Source: Bryum argenteum (lineage: Eukaryota; Streptophyta; Bryopsida; Bryales; Bryaceae). Taken from it: DNA of 64,000 nucleotides. The stretch spans positions 102,101 through 166,100 of the forward strand of contig CM073322.1 of assembly GCA_037043015.1 (NCBI GenBank). The letters run 5' to 3'. The stretch's first letter is position 1. Each line of letters opens with the position of its first letter. The translations under genes were made by a program, and so were the position numbers. The notes beneath the pieces were generated by a model. That model made no database searches and had not been told where the DNA came from. It worked only from the letters and a program-made list of their open reading frames with translations. Of this stretch, positions 42,745-56,000 are shown one piece after another.

Positions 42745-45405
42745 CAATAGGGTGACATTCAAATTGGCCGTTTAGTAGTTCCAGGGATAGTGTCCTACAC
42801 TGCTGCCAACTTTGACACCCTCCCCAAAGTTGAGAAATTTTTATTTTACCATGGAAATTTGGGGACGCATCATCTTTATGTTGAAAACATGCATACCAAA
42901 TTTCAAGTCCAGGAGACTTATACAAAAAACTTATGCAAGATCTACCAACATGGGATAGCTGTGAGAAAAGTGTCACAGCTGCCAACTTTGACACCCTCCC
43001 AAGAATTGAGGAAATTTTTTTTGCCCATGAAATTTTTGGAGCAAAAACATTTTTATGTTGTTTGCATGTGTGGAAAATTTCAAGTCCAAAAGACCCATAC
43101 AAAAATAATATTCCAAATCTATCAACATGTGTAGTTTTGAGAAACAAAGGGGAAAACCATTTTACTACTTCCAACTTTGACGCCCTCCTTAGGATTGAGT
43201 TTTTGTTGATACATAGTGAAATTTTTGGCACAAGATCATCTCTACGCTGGTAACATATGAGATAAATTTCAAAGCCAAAAGATGTACACAAAAAAGTTAT
43301 TCCATATCTATCAACATGTGTAACTATGATAAACAATTTGAAGGTCATATTGAAAATGTCAAAATATCTTTGACACCTCATGCTTTTTCATTGAACTCAA
43401 TCATGTGAGTAAGCCACCAAACATAAATGCTTCTCAAAAAGATCAATAACATCTAAATGAAGAAGTGAAGAGATGTTTCATGCAGAAGAATCCACTTGGC
43501 CATAAAGTGTGCATTAGACACATGACAAAAAAATTCTTCTAAATATCTATTGAACACTATGTAAAGGGAATGGTGTGTGTGATTTGTGATAGACTGAATG
43601 TTGAGACAATCCTCAAAACAGAGAATGTTGTATTGTGGGATGCATGAGTGTTGATTCACATTGGGCATACATGATGAGTGATTAAGAGCAAAATGATTTT
43701 TCATGTATGCATATGGGCTTGTGTTTTGGCGACCCTTCTCTCTCCTCTCTGCTCCAGCACCTTGGCTCCCTTCTCTCCCCCTTGCTCTACTCTAATCCCT
43801 ACTCTACTGCTGTAGCTAGCATCACGCACTCTATAAGTTTATGATGGCAATTTAAGATGAAATTCGTGCTCGCATCATGGGTTTGAGTGAGGGAGGATTT
43901 ACAGGAGTTCAAATTGCACCTACTATTGGAGTTCCTATTAGAACAGTTACAAGGTTAGTAAAAACATTTAGAGAAGATGGAACCTACAAGCGCAAACCTT
44001 GCGGTGGAAGTCATGCTAAAAAGCTTAGTGATAGAGATGTTCGTAGTATTGTGCATTACTCAAAAATTCATCGTTGCTCTTCACTCTCAGAGATTACCAA
44101 TGCATGTCCTACTCAAGTGTGTAGACGTACTATTCAAAGGGTCTTACATAAAAATGGCATTTTTAGTCGAATTGCAGTCAAAAAACCTTTTTTGACACCT
44201 CGTCACATGTCTCAACGATTAGCTTTTGCTCAGAAGTACCGTAGATGGAGTGCAAAAGAGTGGGAGCGTGTTGTTTGGACAAATGAATCCACTTTTGAAA
44301 TTGGAAAAAATTCTCGGTAAATTCATGTTTGGAGAAGTACATACGAGCGTTATTCATCAAGTTGTCTAGCTCCTACTTTTAAAAGTGGAAGGACTTCTTT
44401 AATGATTTGGGGCGCATTTGCCGGAGGACAAAAGTCAGAACTTGTCTTTATGCCTAAAGGTCAACGTTCTGCTAAGGATTTTATAGAAGTGGTTTACGAT
44501 GCCAAATTGGTTCATTTCATGGGTCAAATTCCACAAGGAGTGCTTATGGAAGATGGGGCACCCGTCCATAGGAGCAAAATATGTGAAGAATGGAGACAAA
44601 GCCACCTTCTCGAAAAGCTCAACTGGCCTGCAAACTCTCCCGATCTCAATCCAATCGAGAACGTTTGGAGGATGTTAAAAGATGTTGTGCAACATGGCAA
44701 ACAATGCCCTAGAAACTTAGATGTGTTGAAGGTAGTTCTTGAAAGAGAGTGGAAGTTAGTCAATGGTACAAAGCTCCTTCAACTATGTCATTCTATGCCC
44801 TCTAGGTTACTAGCAGTGATTGACGCTAATGGAGGACATACACGTTGGTAGATATGGAATAACTTTTTGTGTACATCTTTTGGCTTTGAAATTTATCTCA
44901 TCGTAGAGATGATCTTGTGCCAAAAATTTCACTATGTATCAACAAAAACTCAATCCTAAGGAGGGCGTCAAAGTTGGAAGTAGTAAAATGGTTTTCCCCT
45001 TTGTTTCTCAAAACTACACATGTTGATAGATTTGGAATATTATTTTTTGTATGGGTCTTTTGGACTTGAAATTTTCCACACATGCAAACAACATAAAAAT
45101 GTTTTTGCTCCAAAAATTTCATGGGCAAAAAAAATTTCCTCAATTCTTGGGAGGGTGTCAAAGTTGGCAGCTGTGACACTTTTCTCACAGCTATCCCATG
45201 TTGGTAGATCTTGCATAAGTTTTTTTGTATAAGTCTCCTGGACTTGAAATTTGGTATGCATGTTTTCAACATAAAGATGATGCGTCCCCAAATTTCCATG
45301 GTAAAATAAAAATTTCTCAACTTTGGGGAGGGTGTCAAAGTTGGCAGCAGTGTAGGACACTATCCCTGGAACTACTAAACGGCCAATTTGAATGTCACCC
45401 TATTG
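42745..45405 (+). mobile_element. Tc1-type transposon with about 560-bp TIRs
   Basis: TA target sites flank the element (42743-42744 and 45406-45407). Both ends read CAATAGGGTGACATTCAAAT inwards. The TIRs run at about 42745-43313 and 44848-45405 and match closely to their inner edges. Each contains three diverged tandem modules of about 180 bp, starting CCAACTTTGACACCCTCC or a variant. The centre encodes a Tc1-like transposase, now dead. Length is 2661 bp. TIRs of this length are long for Tc1 and resemble the IR/DR arrangement, with repeated binding modules. Confidence 0.92.
43842..44851 (+). pseudogene. Tc1 transposase (DD34E type, inactivated)
   Basis: The reading frame probably began at 43842 (ATG GCA ATT), but its fourth codon is TAA. 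The open part starts at 43877. The N-terminus has paired helix-turn-helix segments (for example G-V-P-I-R-T-V-T-R-L) and the R-R-T-I-Q-R-V-L-H-K-N-G block. In the catalytic core the first Asp is replaced by Asn (W-T-N-E-S near 44279). The second is in M-E-D-G-A-P near 44550 and the acidic third residue is the Glu in N-P-I-E-N-V-W, 34 residues later. A second stop lies at 44318-44320. Two nonsense codons and the lost Asp make the copy inactive. The DD34E spacing is that of animal and fungal Tc1 elements. Plant mariner-like elements are usually DD39D. Confidence 0.9.
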
Positions 45406-45407
45406 TA

Positions 45408-48400
45408 CAACCCCAACCTACCTACCACAATCCTTTCAAAGCACAAAATCACTCATACAAATTGTGATTTAAACTGTAAAATTTCACTTTTTGAATACAT
45501 CACAAGAAGGTGACCAGTTTGACATCAAAATAGAAGTGAAAAGTTCATCACAGCGAGAGCTACAGCGCAGATTCTGTTGGAAAGGGCCCCTCGGGCTCTC
45601 TTGGGCGTTTAAGGATTAATACATTTATTGCATAGAATATAAATTTAATTAGGGGTAGAAGATTGCAAGTGCATGAATATCATCTAAGGTGAGAAGCTCA
45701 ATAATGGTTCGAATTTCAACATAGCTAATGTGTACAGTTGAGTTCTTAAAAACTTACTTTTGTTTTATGGGAATGTTCCATGGAAATGTGTTTCTTTAAT
45801 ACAAATGAGTGAAACCATTTAGGGGTTAAATTTGATAATTAGCCATTAATTGGTTGAAGGTTAGGTTGTTGGCCTATAATTAAAAGATATTGATTACAAG
45901 GCACTTTTGGGCACTTTCTCAAACATCAATGTGGGCCTTGCTAAACCAAACATCTATTATCGGTTTCTATTGAGCTCAAAATTTTTGTGTTATTGGTTGC
46001 CCAAAGATCATCGTGCATTGTAGTATTAATAACCAATATTCTAGAAGCATGATGACAAATTCGGGACCAAGCGGATCCGGCATTTCACTTATGAGGATAG
46101 AACTGTGGGTAAGCTAAAGAGGGTATCTAGGAAGATGGTAGCAACTTGCAGACCTTTAATTAAATCGAGTTTTTTCAAGATACATCCATTGAAAGATAAT
46201 TTTTCTATGCCTTAAAGTCACTCAAAATACAACAAGTTTTTCATAGTTTGTCACTACCTTGGAACCACTCAAAACACATCAATGGTCATACCTTTTCACA
46301 CCTCTGATCATGTTTTTCATGTGTTACATTATTCCTTATGTTACACTTATACATTTACAAATGACTATTCAACACTAAAATCAAATTTTGATATTAAATA
46401 GCTTCACAAAAAGGCATGCCCACCTCTATTAGGTCCTCAACATTGAGCTTCTACTTTTCATGCTCTAATAGAGTTATTAAAGTGATATAATACATTATAA
46501 TCTCACAGTCTATGAGGCCTTATGACTCAATATTTGACCTAGATGGTATATAATATGTAAATGCTAAAATGGTGCAATCTAGAATAATGATGGTGAGTAC
46601 ATGAAAACAACCTTAAAAGGTATTATGTTCTTCCTTGATAATTAGGTTTAGTGACTCATTATTGTTCGTGTGTTGATTTAGAACATCTTTCTTCGATAAT
46701 CAATACTCCAGTCAACTAGTTGAAGCATGACAACCAATTCCAAAAAGACTTCATAGTCAACTAAAAAGTTGTATACCTACTTCTTGGAAACACCCTAGAA
46801 TCAAACACCCTTGAATCAAACACCCTAAAATCAAACATGGGAGAGATCATGGAATTCTTAGATGTGAATAAGGTGGAAATGTCTGATAGCTTCCTGCTAT
46901 GAAAACTTGTTGTGAAGTATTCTAAGATCATATTCTTTAAATATTTTAATGAAACCGGTCTAAAGAATAGACCTAAAATAATAAAACATTTCTCATGTTA
47001 TAGATATAAGAATAATAAGCTTCTTGCATTAAGATACACCGTATAAATTTATACTACAACAAAGACTTTATTCTAGCTTTTAATCCAGAAAATAATTCTC
47101 AAAAAATCGACGAACAAAGAAGGTATAACTCCCCATTATTGTAGATTGTCATTTGAAATGCCTAATCCCAACATTTGATGCATTTAGAGGACAAGGTTAT
47201 AGTACAGAATCTAGGCATTTTAATTTTAGAAGTTCAATATAACCACTCATTTTACAAATTTTAGGGTGAAGTGTAGTGTTGGGATGAAGGTTAATATACT
47301 TTAAACCCTTACTTTTGAAGTTAAAGTAAAAAAGTTTAATGTTTGTTTTTGATGTATATACTTCATTTTGAATAATGCTTGCAATGGTAGAACATGCCTC
47401 AAGTTCAAAAACCCAAAAGCAAGAATTTCCTTCACCAAAATGCATGCCATAAATTCATAAGTTATTGAATAGGTCTTTAATTTATCCCACAAACTAGACT
47501 TGATTTGGGACCCAATGGGAGTGATTTTGTCCAAATTTGACCCTAGTGGAAGAAGTTATGGCTCTTTAAAGTTTTGGCCCGTCTTCTAGATAGCCGTTTT
47601 ACCTTATTTAACGTTTATAGGAGATAAAGTGTGGGAGTTGAGCAGATGTACATTCTTGAACAAATTCTCTAAATTATATTTACTAATTGGTGTCATATCT
47701 TGTTCATAGAGGCATGAGGGAGCCTCCAATATGCTACCTCCTGACAACTCAAAGTCTTAAAGTTGTTCACCGTAAGATACTAGTAAGCAAAAGACTGAAC
47801 TCAAATATAGTAGTTACTACAGTTTTTTATTTTATTTTATTTTTTTTATTTTTTTAAATTTTAAATTTTTTTTTTGTTAAAGGTTATAAAGACGATAAGG
47901 TCTTCTATTGTCAAAGTTTGTCAGTCTATTGTTGTCAGAACCATGACATGGGAATTTGAACTTATGTACAACCTGAGGCTAATGGTTACAAGCTCAAACA
48001 CCACAACCGGTGTTGGTGCCTATATAAAACAAAGAAGCAATTTTACTTTTATAATTCAAAATTAGGTTAACCATAAAGGTATGAGGGTTTGATGAAAACA
48101 TTATATGTCTTATATAATGAGTACTTTGTACCTCTTATAATGCTTTGCTCTACTAACAATATGAAGACCTTAATACTTTCATTAATAAGATACACTTGAG
48201 TTTATAAAATAGTAATTATTAATTTCATAGTGAATTATAAAGACTAGTACTTTGAAAAAAAAAATTTAAAAAAAAATTCTGTTATTAGTGATTGGAAGTT
48301 GGTATGATTGGCTAAAATCACATATTATATCATAAATCAGAGAAAGACCACTAATAATCTAAGAGGACCACCATATGTTCTCAAAAATAGTAAGTTCTTT

Positions 48401-49156
48401 AATACTATGGAAACCTTGCTTGTTTGTGTAAAAACTTTGGAGGCTTTCTCTGAACAATAAATAAATCCAAATGGGGTTTCATAAATTCATTGTGAGTCTC
48501 AGTTCACCACATTTCTATAAAATAAATAAATATAATAAAATAAAAATAAATCTTCTTCTTTTCATTCAATAGAACTCCTCAAAAATCAAGATTGACTATA
48601 TAAGGAAAGATTGGGCTCTTAGGGCATTACAAACAGGATTGGCTAAACGGTCAAGATTGGCTACATTTAGTGGGACAAAGGTTATTTTCCTTTCCTAACA
48701 AAGTGGCTATACGACCCGCCAAGGGTAGCGGCCAACTCCCACTCCAAAGCGTCATTTATTTAGGTTGAATGAACTTTTGGAAAAGCCTCAAAACATTTGG
48801 ACTTCAAAATTTAAGTACTTCAAGATTTTTGTCATGGTGTGGTAAAAGACATAATATAACAAGGTCATTTAGCAAGTCTTTTAGACAAGGGTGTGATTTA
48901 AAGGGGTGCTATATTTAACAACCCCTTCTCCATGGCTATATTTAGCCAAACCTTTGGCTATTGAGAACGCATTATTTTGTAATGATATATTCTGATACTT
49001 TGTATTTGCCAAATATTACTTTAGAAAGTAATGAGTTGAGCTCCTTAACATTAAAAGCCCAAGCGTTTTTTGGACCTCTAAAACCAAAAACTGCCATTTT
49101 CTACTACCTCGTTGGAATCAGGGTTCTCTCACATGACACACTTTCTGAAATGCTTG
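45408..49156. other. Long AT-rich intergenic stretch, no gene seen
   Basis: Nearly 3.8 kb without a supported gene. Only short chance frames occur. T-rich and A-rich low-complexity runs lie at about 47822-47880 and 48255-48285. I found no terminal repeats or recognisable element domains by eye. An old, highly diverged repeat cannot be excluded. Confidence 0.5.
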
Positions 49157-49158
49157 TA

Positions 49159-50759
49159 TAGTGACCTTCAAAAGTGTCCCAATGTTTATAATTTGAAAGT
49201 TTGGTGAGTCACCACATAGTGATTGCATGCTAGACTGACATGGCATCAATTTAGTTACATACTATCATTAGTAAGGTAATCAAGGAGCAAGGCTTACCAC
49301 TTGTCTCTACATGTATGTGCATGAATTGAAGCTCTAGATATTTTCTCTTCATTGGGACAATTTTGAAAGTACATATGAGTGAATCTTGTATGCATAGCAA
49401 GTGAAGTGTACATGCATTGTGAATTGCTTGGTTTGTGTTCTGTTGTGTGTATTTGTTCTTCTTGCGTCATATATTTGTTTCTTTCGTGTTTAGCTTCACA
49501 AGTGAAAATGGTGAGACCATTGTCCCAGGGGAAGCAACAAGGTATACTCTCTTTGCTTCAAAAAGGTTGTAGTGTGAGAGAGATAGCAAATTCTTTGCAT
49601 GTTGGTAAATCAAGTGTACAGAGGCTCTGTAAGAAGCATTTTCCGGATGCAAAGCTTTTAGTTGGAGGTAGACCACGCAAGTTGACAAGTGCAATGGAGC
49701 GGTCTTGTGTAACTAGTATAACAAGAGGGAAGGTGTCTCTGCAAGAGAAGCTACTAAACATGTGCAAGAAGTTTTTGGAGTACAAGTCGGTGAAGTTCTT
49801 TGTGCCGTGTGGACTTTGTAGAGCAGGTTTGCAATCGCATGTGAAAGAAAAAAGAAACCACATTTGTCACGCAAAGAATATTAGGGCTCGCTTAGAATTT
49901 GCCGTAAAGTATCAAAGACTATACTATTGATGACCGAGTCACGTGATATTCTCGATGAGACTAAAATTAACAGATTTTCTTCGATGGGAGAGTTTGGTGT
50001 TGGGTTCGTGATCCACAGAACTTTCGTGAGCGGACCGTTATTCCGATCATTAAGCATGGTGGTGGTTCTGTGATGATATGGGGATGTATGTGTATACATG
50101 GACCTGGCATGATGTGTAGAATTGAAGGTCGCCTCAATCAAAGATGGTTATCAAAAAATCTTGGAGGAGCATCTCCATGGTACAATTCAAAAATATAATT
50201 TAGATCCATCGAGTCATATTTCAACAGGATAATGCACCTATACATACCAAGAATAGTATGAAACAATGGTTTTCTAGGCAACCTTTTGGTGTCTTATCTT
50301 GGCCTCGCTTTCGATCTCGATTTGAATCCTATAGAGAAAATCTATGGGCAATTTTGAAAAGGAGATTGAATCGATATGACACACCACCAAAAGGGATACT
50401 TGAATTATGGTCTCGTGTGGAAGAAACCTTCCCTTCTATCACTCATTGATGATTGCAAGAGACTTATAGAATCAATGCCCAGACGAATAGCAGCTGTATT
50501 AAAATCCAGAGGAAAATGGACAAAGTGGTGAGGAATTTCCATGTTGGACGTTCAAAAGTGTACCAATGTACATAGTAGCTTTAGGTTTTTTTCCTTTCAC
50601 ATTGAGCGCTTCAATTTTGTTGGAATTTTTGTAATCAATTAGTACATTGTATGTACTATTTCAATAAATTTACTACATTCCATTCCATGAGTTTCTCTTA
50701 CCTACATTATTTTTTGAATGTAACATGTACAAACATTGGGACAGTTTTGAAGGTCACTG
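49159..50759 (+). mobile_element. Second Tc1-type transposon, decayed
   Basis: TA (49157-49158) and TA (50760-50761) flank inverted ends (C/T)AGTGACCTTCAAAA(G/C)TGTCCCAATGTTT of about 29-35 bp. Length is 1601 bp, normal for Tc1. The inside encodes a transposase broken by frameshifts. End sequence, TIR length and protein all differ from the element at 42745, so this is a separate family. Confidence 0.88.
49509..50532 (+). pseudogene. Transposase of the second Tc1 element (frameshifted)
   Basis: The best start is the Met at 49509. It is followed by a helix-turn-helix (G-C-S-V-R-E-I-A, then K-S-S-V-Q-R-L) and the G-R-P-R-K-L-T AT-hook-like motif. Beyond about 49920 the catalytic region is spread over several frames. 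Seen are D-E-T-K-I-N near 49959, a G-S-V-M-I-W-G-C block near 50068, a D-N-A-P-I-H equivalent near 50229, an L-N-P-I-E-N-L-W equivalent near 50323, and a C-terminal S-M-P-R-R-I-A-A-V block near 50475. At least three frameshifts and a stop make it inactive. Confidence 0.82.
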
Positions 50760-50761
50760 TA

Positions 50762-53005
50762 TATATTGTCGTGTTCGATATGTCCCTCTGATGTCAAGTT
50801 CAATGTGAATGTCCGACCATACCCAAAAATGCATGGTAAAGACATGACCATTTGCCTCTTCGATCATGTCTACCTCCTTCGAAGTTGAATGTCTGTCTAA
50901 CTCTCGTGTCATGACATTTAACAATATCACATAGAACAACCCTACTTGGAATTGAGGTGTGTTCAATTTCATTATTCTTCTTGTGTAGTTTCAACCCCAT
51001 GATTTCAAACTCACCTACTTTTAGTACTATTATGCAAAATTTCAAAAATTAGATCTGCACTATTTGTAAAATTGTAGCGTTCAAAGTCAAAGCAAAAAGT
51101 TTCTTGACCATCGTTCGTGAGACATTGTCTCCATGGTGCAAAGAGAAATTTGAAGATTATTATTCCAAACATTTTAGTCATATTTTATTCCATGTAGGTA
51201 ATCATATTGGTTACCTTCATGCGGAATTTTGGAGGCTCATTTCACTTTCATAACCTTCATGCAAACACTTTCTAAAAGAAGTTTCAAACCAAAAAATATA
51301 GGAAAATCTGCATCATGTTAGAAATATTTGCGTTGAGAAAATCTCAATGATGAATATGTGCCATAATAAGTTTGTGACTTTTCATAAATTTTTAAGGAAA
51401 AATTCAAAATCTCGGATTCTGAAATTTTTTAAAAGAAATAATCCCGAAAATAATTCTGCAAATATATCCAAACCCTAAAACCCTAAAACCCTAAATCCTA
51501 AATTGGATACACTTTGCGGTATAGGGAGCATCCAATAAAGATATCAGGATAAAATATTACTTATAATCCCTTCATCTAGTTTGCCCGAAATAACAGAAAG
51601 CCGTTTTGGTGGCCCTGGATCTTTAGGGGTTGAAAAACAACTTACACTCAATTTGAAAGTCCATCTTGAAGTTGAGAGATTGTTTTGAAAGTAAAAGACA
51701 ATGTATTTTTTTGGTCCTTGTTTGGATCAATTTGTTCAAAAATTATAAGCACTCTACTCATTAAACTTAAGTACTTTACTTGTTTAAGCCCTAAAGCCAA
51801 AATCATGCAAAAATACGTGAGGTCATGCTTGAGACCTATATTTAATACCATGAGTTTAATTTTTTATTGGCACATTGCCACATTGTAGATAGTTTCAATA
51901 TGTCTTCACAAAATTTTTCTCACTTCAATTTTTTTAAATTTTTACAAGGTATTTATTACTGAAGTTCAAAACTCAAGTCATGTCAAATTGAAAAGTGCAC
52001 AAAATTGATTCAAACTTTTAAAATATTCTAAAAATTATCTTCCCATGGAAACTTTAGAAGTCAACTAGATATTGAGCCTTATATTCCACCTATTTTTGAT
52101 ATGATGGTATTTCATGTGTTTTTTGCATTGTCAAAATCAGCCCTTTGCATTGAAATTTCATCATCTCCATCTCAAACATAAAACGCGTCTTCATGGTTAT
52201 AAGTCTTATAAGGGTAACAAGCATGTAGGCTTACATCTAGTATATCAAGGAGTTAGAATATGAAGACTACAAAATAACAATAATTTGTTAGCAGATTTGT
52301 GCTTGTCTTCTGAACTACACAGGGAAAATAGCCACCACCACTGAAATTTATTTGAGCATTGCGATGTTACAACTAACGAGCAATTTATAAAATTCTCTTA
52401 AATAGTGGAAAGAAGATTATGAAGATTGAAAATTATGAAGAGTGAGACGTTTAAGGGTGTACCGGTTAATGAAAAGAGAGCGGTACGGAGGAAGGGGGCT
52501 GGGATGGCAAGACTTGAATGGGGTGGGTGCGGAAGGGAGACTGACTGCCTGCCACTGCAGTAACTTACTTGACTGCTGCTCAACCATGCGGCAGCAAGGA
52601 AGAAGCCAGGAAGAACTGGAGACTGCCAATAACTAATGTTAGTTTATGTTAAGTTACTTCAACGTAAGTTAGTCAAGTGAAGATATGAAAATTTAATCAA
52701 TCTGAAGGCAGCAGGCAAGGCAACGCCTACCTGAGATGCAACTTAATGACGGTAGAGCAAGCTGGTCGACCAGGACCAGGACCTGGAGTGAAGTAAGCAA
52801 GCAAGCTACTGTTGCGAACAAGTGATGAGAGCGAGAGAAGAAAGCCCCAGGGGGAGGGGAGGAAAGGACACTAGAGTCTCATCACATCAAAAGCTTCCAA
52901 GTTGCTGTAGTCTACCACTCGTGTCATCGACGTCGCAGCAGCGGCACGCACCCCTTCGTTCCGCAGCTGCATGTGGTATATCTATACTCACTGTATCCGT
53001 CGACC
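50762..53005. other. Intergenic region upstream of the SPARK-type gene
   Basis: No coding region is supported. Short telomere-like repeats AACCCTAAAACCCTAAAACC occur at about 51470-51500, matching the plant TTTAGGG type but too few to be a telomere. The part beyond about 52650 is GC-richer and purine-rich and probably includes the promoter and leader of the SPARK-type gene. Confidence 0.45.
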
Positions 53006-53040
53006 TCTGTCTGTCTGTCTGTCTGTATGTATGTATGTTT
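53006..53040. repeat. (CTGT)n/(ATGT)n microsatellite over the start codon
   Basis: CTGTCTGTCTGTCTGTATGTATGTATG runs directly into the proposed ATG at 53035. Length changes here could alter the leader and the choice of start codon. Confidence 0.85.
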
Positions 53041-56000
53041 CGTGTAGAAACCAGGCGAGCTCCTCCAACCCTGCTGCTCCCTGGCTTGCCTTTGCTTCTC
53101 ACTCTCCCCCTCTCAAGCGGCCTATTGCTCCTCCATGGCTTCGCCCCTGCTCTTTCTGCCGCTCCAGGTATTCAACTGCACGACTCCCCTCCTTCTTCAC
53201 TCTGCACTTCTACTCCTTCATGCGCCTCCTTGGCAACTTCTCTCGCTGCCTTCCCCTAACTCTCTGTTCTGCTTGAGGTTTCCTCCTGCAAGCATCACCC
53301 TTTCCACTCTTTGTTTCTTTACTTTCTCTTCTGCATTGTCCAACCCCGCCATCTTTTTTTTATGGAATCCGTGTTTGGCAGTCACTTGCGCGGAGATCAT
53401 TTCTCCTAGCTCTTCTACCGTCAATACTTTGCAAATGCCCCGATGTCTAGCTATTTGCTGACTTTACGTAAGCTGTGTAACTTTTCGAAGGGTGAAATGT
53501 AGCCTCGGAGGCTTTCTGCAACGTGGTCGTACACCTGTGCCCAGTGCAACCCGCTTAGCAATCGTGTGGGCTAAAAATGATCTGCTGACGAACTCGTGGA
53601 TTAGTTTAATAAAGGGCGCTTCCTCGTGAGTGCATTTCACGATGCACAGGTTTTAATGCCACAACAGCTTGCGTAGCTTCGTAGCAAGGTAGACTAATCA
53701 AATTTGTCTGCCCCGTTGGTTGCCTGCTGCTATTGCCTCCGCTGATTGGATGACCCAACCTTGAGGGAGAGAGGGAGAGAGAGGGAGAGAGGGTAAGGGA
53801 AAGGGAAAGGGACGCACACACACTAATATACTCTTTGTCAGATATGCGGTGCCCACTTCCGTCATATGTTGGGCATCACGTATGCCATGCAATATGCTCG
53901 AGAGCGTCAAGCAGGCCGGCAAGTAATCGCATCTGGAGTCAATCTCATCATGAAATTTCATCGATTGACTATTTATTAAAGAAGCAGCTCTTGACTAAGA
54001 GCACGAGTCAGAATGTGGGCTTGTGAAGTTCGGCATTTACAACACTGTTGATTTTGAAGTTGTTACATTCGTCGTCGCCTGTTTAGCTTCAAAGCCCTTA
54101 TAAAGCCTTACCGACTACGCCTCATGGCAGCCACTGGTGTACAAACACATTGTGACTTCTTATTTCTTAGAACTTCCAGTTCGCTGAGGAATACATGTAA
54201 TTTTCTTGGTACTGATCTACCAGTGAATTTGAGTGAACACAGCCGCGGAATTTCGTATACATGATCACGGGATGACAAAGGAAGCTCTGTTGGGGCGTTG
54301 TTGATTACAAGCGGAGCAATTCACTTATGTGGCGGGAAGATCGAGAGGATGAGGGGTTGGTGCCGTGAATATTGCAGGCGGTGGACGTCCACCCTGGTTC
54401 TTATTTGTAAGCTCCTCCTTCTTCACAGGCTCTTGGACTATGTAAATCAATATCAAGCCATTAATCCAAATAAAGGCTGTTCGTTACATAGAGAATCTTC
54501 AGGTTGTACTTTGGTGAATACTAAGATTCTTTCTTAATTGCAACGTCTGGGATATCGCTCAGCATCGTAAAGATGTTCGTAGTTACTAGTCTCTTGCAAC
54601 GGAAAGGATTGGTACCTCTGAAGTATAGCTTGTATCTCAAATTCACTTCAGACCTTACCTTTGCCCATGGCGCATATAGCAATTCTTTTGTCAAGATACG
54701 GACTCAACAGTAATCTCATGTGTATCACTTCGATGTGCGATTCTGCTCGCATGCACAGGGCTATTGAGCCATTTGCAGAATACGCTCTCAATGGGTCATC
54801 ATCCTAGCCGCAGGAGCCCGGCCGGCCAGCAGCTAATTCAGGCCTTCTCTACTTCTCCCTCTAAGCTGCCCACTTCTCCTGTTCCGAGTCTACTTATACC
54901 ATCCGCTCTTCCAACTGTTCTTTCTCCGAACTATGAACCTAGCGAGGCGCCGTCAGGGTTCATGCCCTACGTGGCCCCTTCCCCATTGGAGATACCAGTC
55001 ATCACGAATCCAACTATACCAGAACTATCAGGTTGACATTATTTCTTTATTACATGGCTTGAATGTTATGACTGCTGCCCAGAAGCACGGGTACTCATGC
55101 TTAAAGGGATTTTAAGGGCTACAGGATGTGCTTGGGAATGTCCCTGCTTGATTAGTAGCTATGTTCACCGTTCTTACAGTGTCGCTCCTGCTTGCGCTAC
55201 AGGTTTGTGTCCGTTCAACTTCACAGCCTTAGAAGATACTCTCGTTCGAACTGCTGGGGATTGTCCGGCTCCTTTGGCACTGTATGTCGGAAGTGTTATC
55301 TGCTGCCCACAACTCGAGAGCCTTTTTCAGGTCTCTCTGGGTCAATACAGCCTGGATTCAGGCAATCTTGGACTCAACAGCACAGAAGCTGCCTACTGCT
55401 TTGAAGACATAGAGAATCTTATGGCAAGTTTTGGAGCCAATACATCTGTTGGAGATCTTTGCGCAGCTGAACCTGCCAATCTTACCAGCGGTTTATGCCC
55501 GATTACTAAGGTCAGCCAACTTCAAAGGATCGTGAACACTACAAAGTTACTGGAAGCATGCCAATCAGTGGATCCTTTGAAGGAGTGCACCGAGGAACCC
55601 TCTTGTCAATCGCAAATCACGTACGTCGCGTCTCAGATGGCTGGTGAGCGTCTGAACAGTACCGATCATTATAACACTAGCAATGAGCCCCAAGGTGCGA
55701 CACCTCCTTCGTCCCCCGAGCTTGCATCGTTATTTAGTGTGTCAATACTTAAGCAGCTGTTTTGGAGTTTCTATTGAATAACATATTTGTCAACAGTTTA
55801 GTGTTCTCGGTACACTTCATTATACCAGTTTAGAACTTTAGCTTGGTGGTCCATGGTTTTTCTCAGAAAATTAACCTTATGGTTTTTTCTGCGTCAGAAA
55901 CGGCATAGACCTTTTCGCCCTTTTCAGCTCTTCTGAAGTGTCATGGGTTTTTGGAGAATCAGGTGAACAGCAGGTGGTGGCTGATTGCAAAAATATGGTC

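Noticed and set aside
45408..49156. Short open frames as small genes
   Set aside because: All are under about 85 codons in AT-rich DNA, with no recognisable domain, splice pattern or conserved neighbour.
51470..51500. Telomere or chromosome end
   Set aside because: Only about three CCCTAAA-like units occur, flanked by ordinary AT-rich DNA; interstitial traces of this kind are common.
52822..53034. Upstream Met at 52822 as the start of the SPARK-type protein
   Set aside because: It would put about 71 low-complexity residues, partly encoded by the microsatellite, before the signal peptide. The Met at 53035 gives a normal one.
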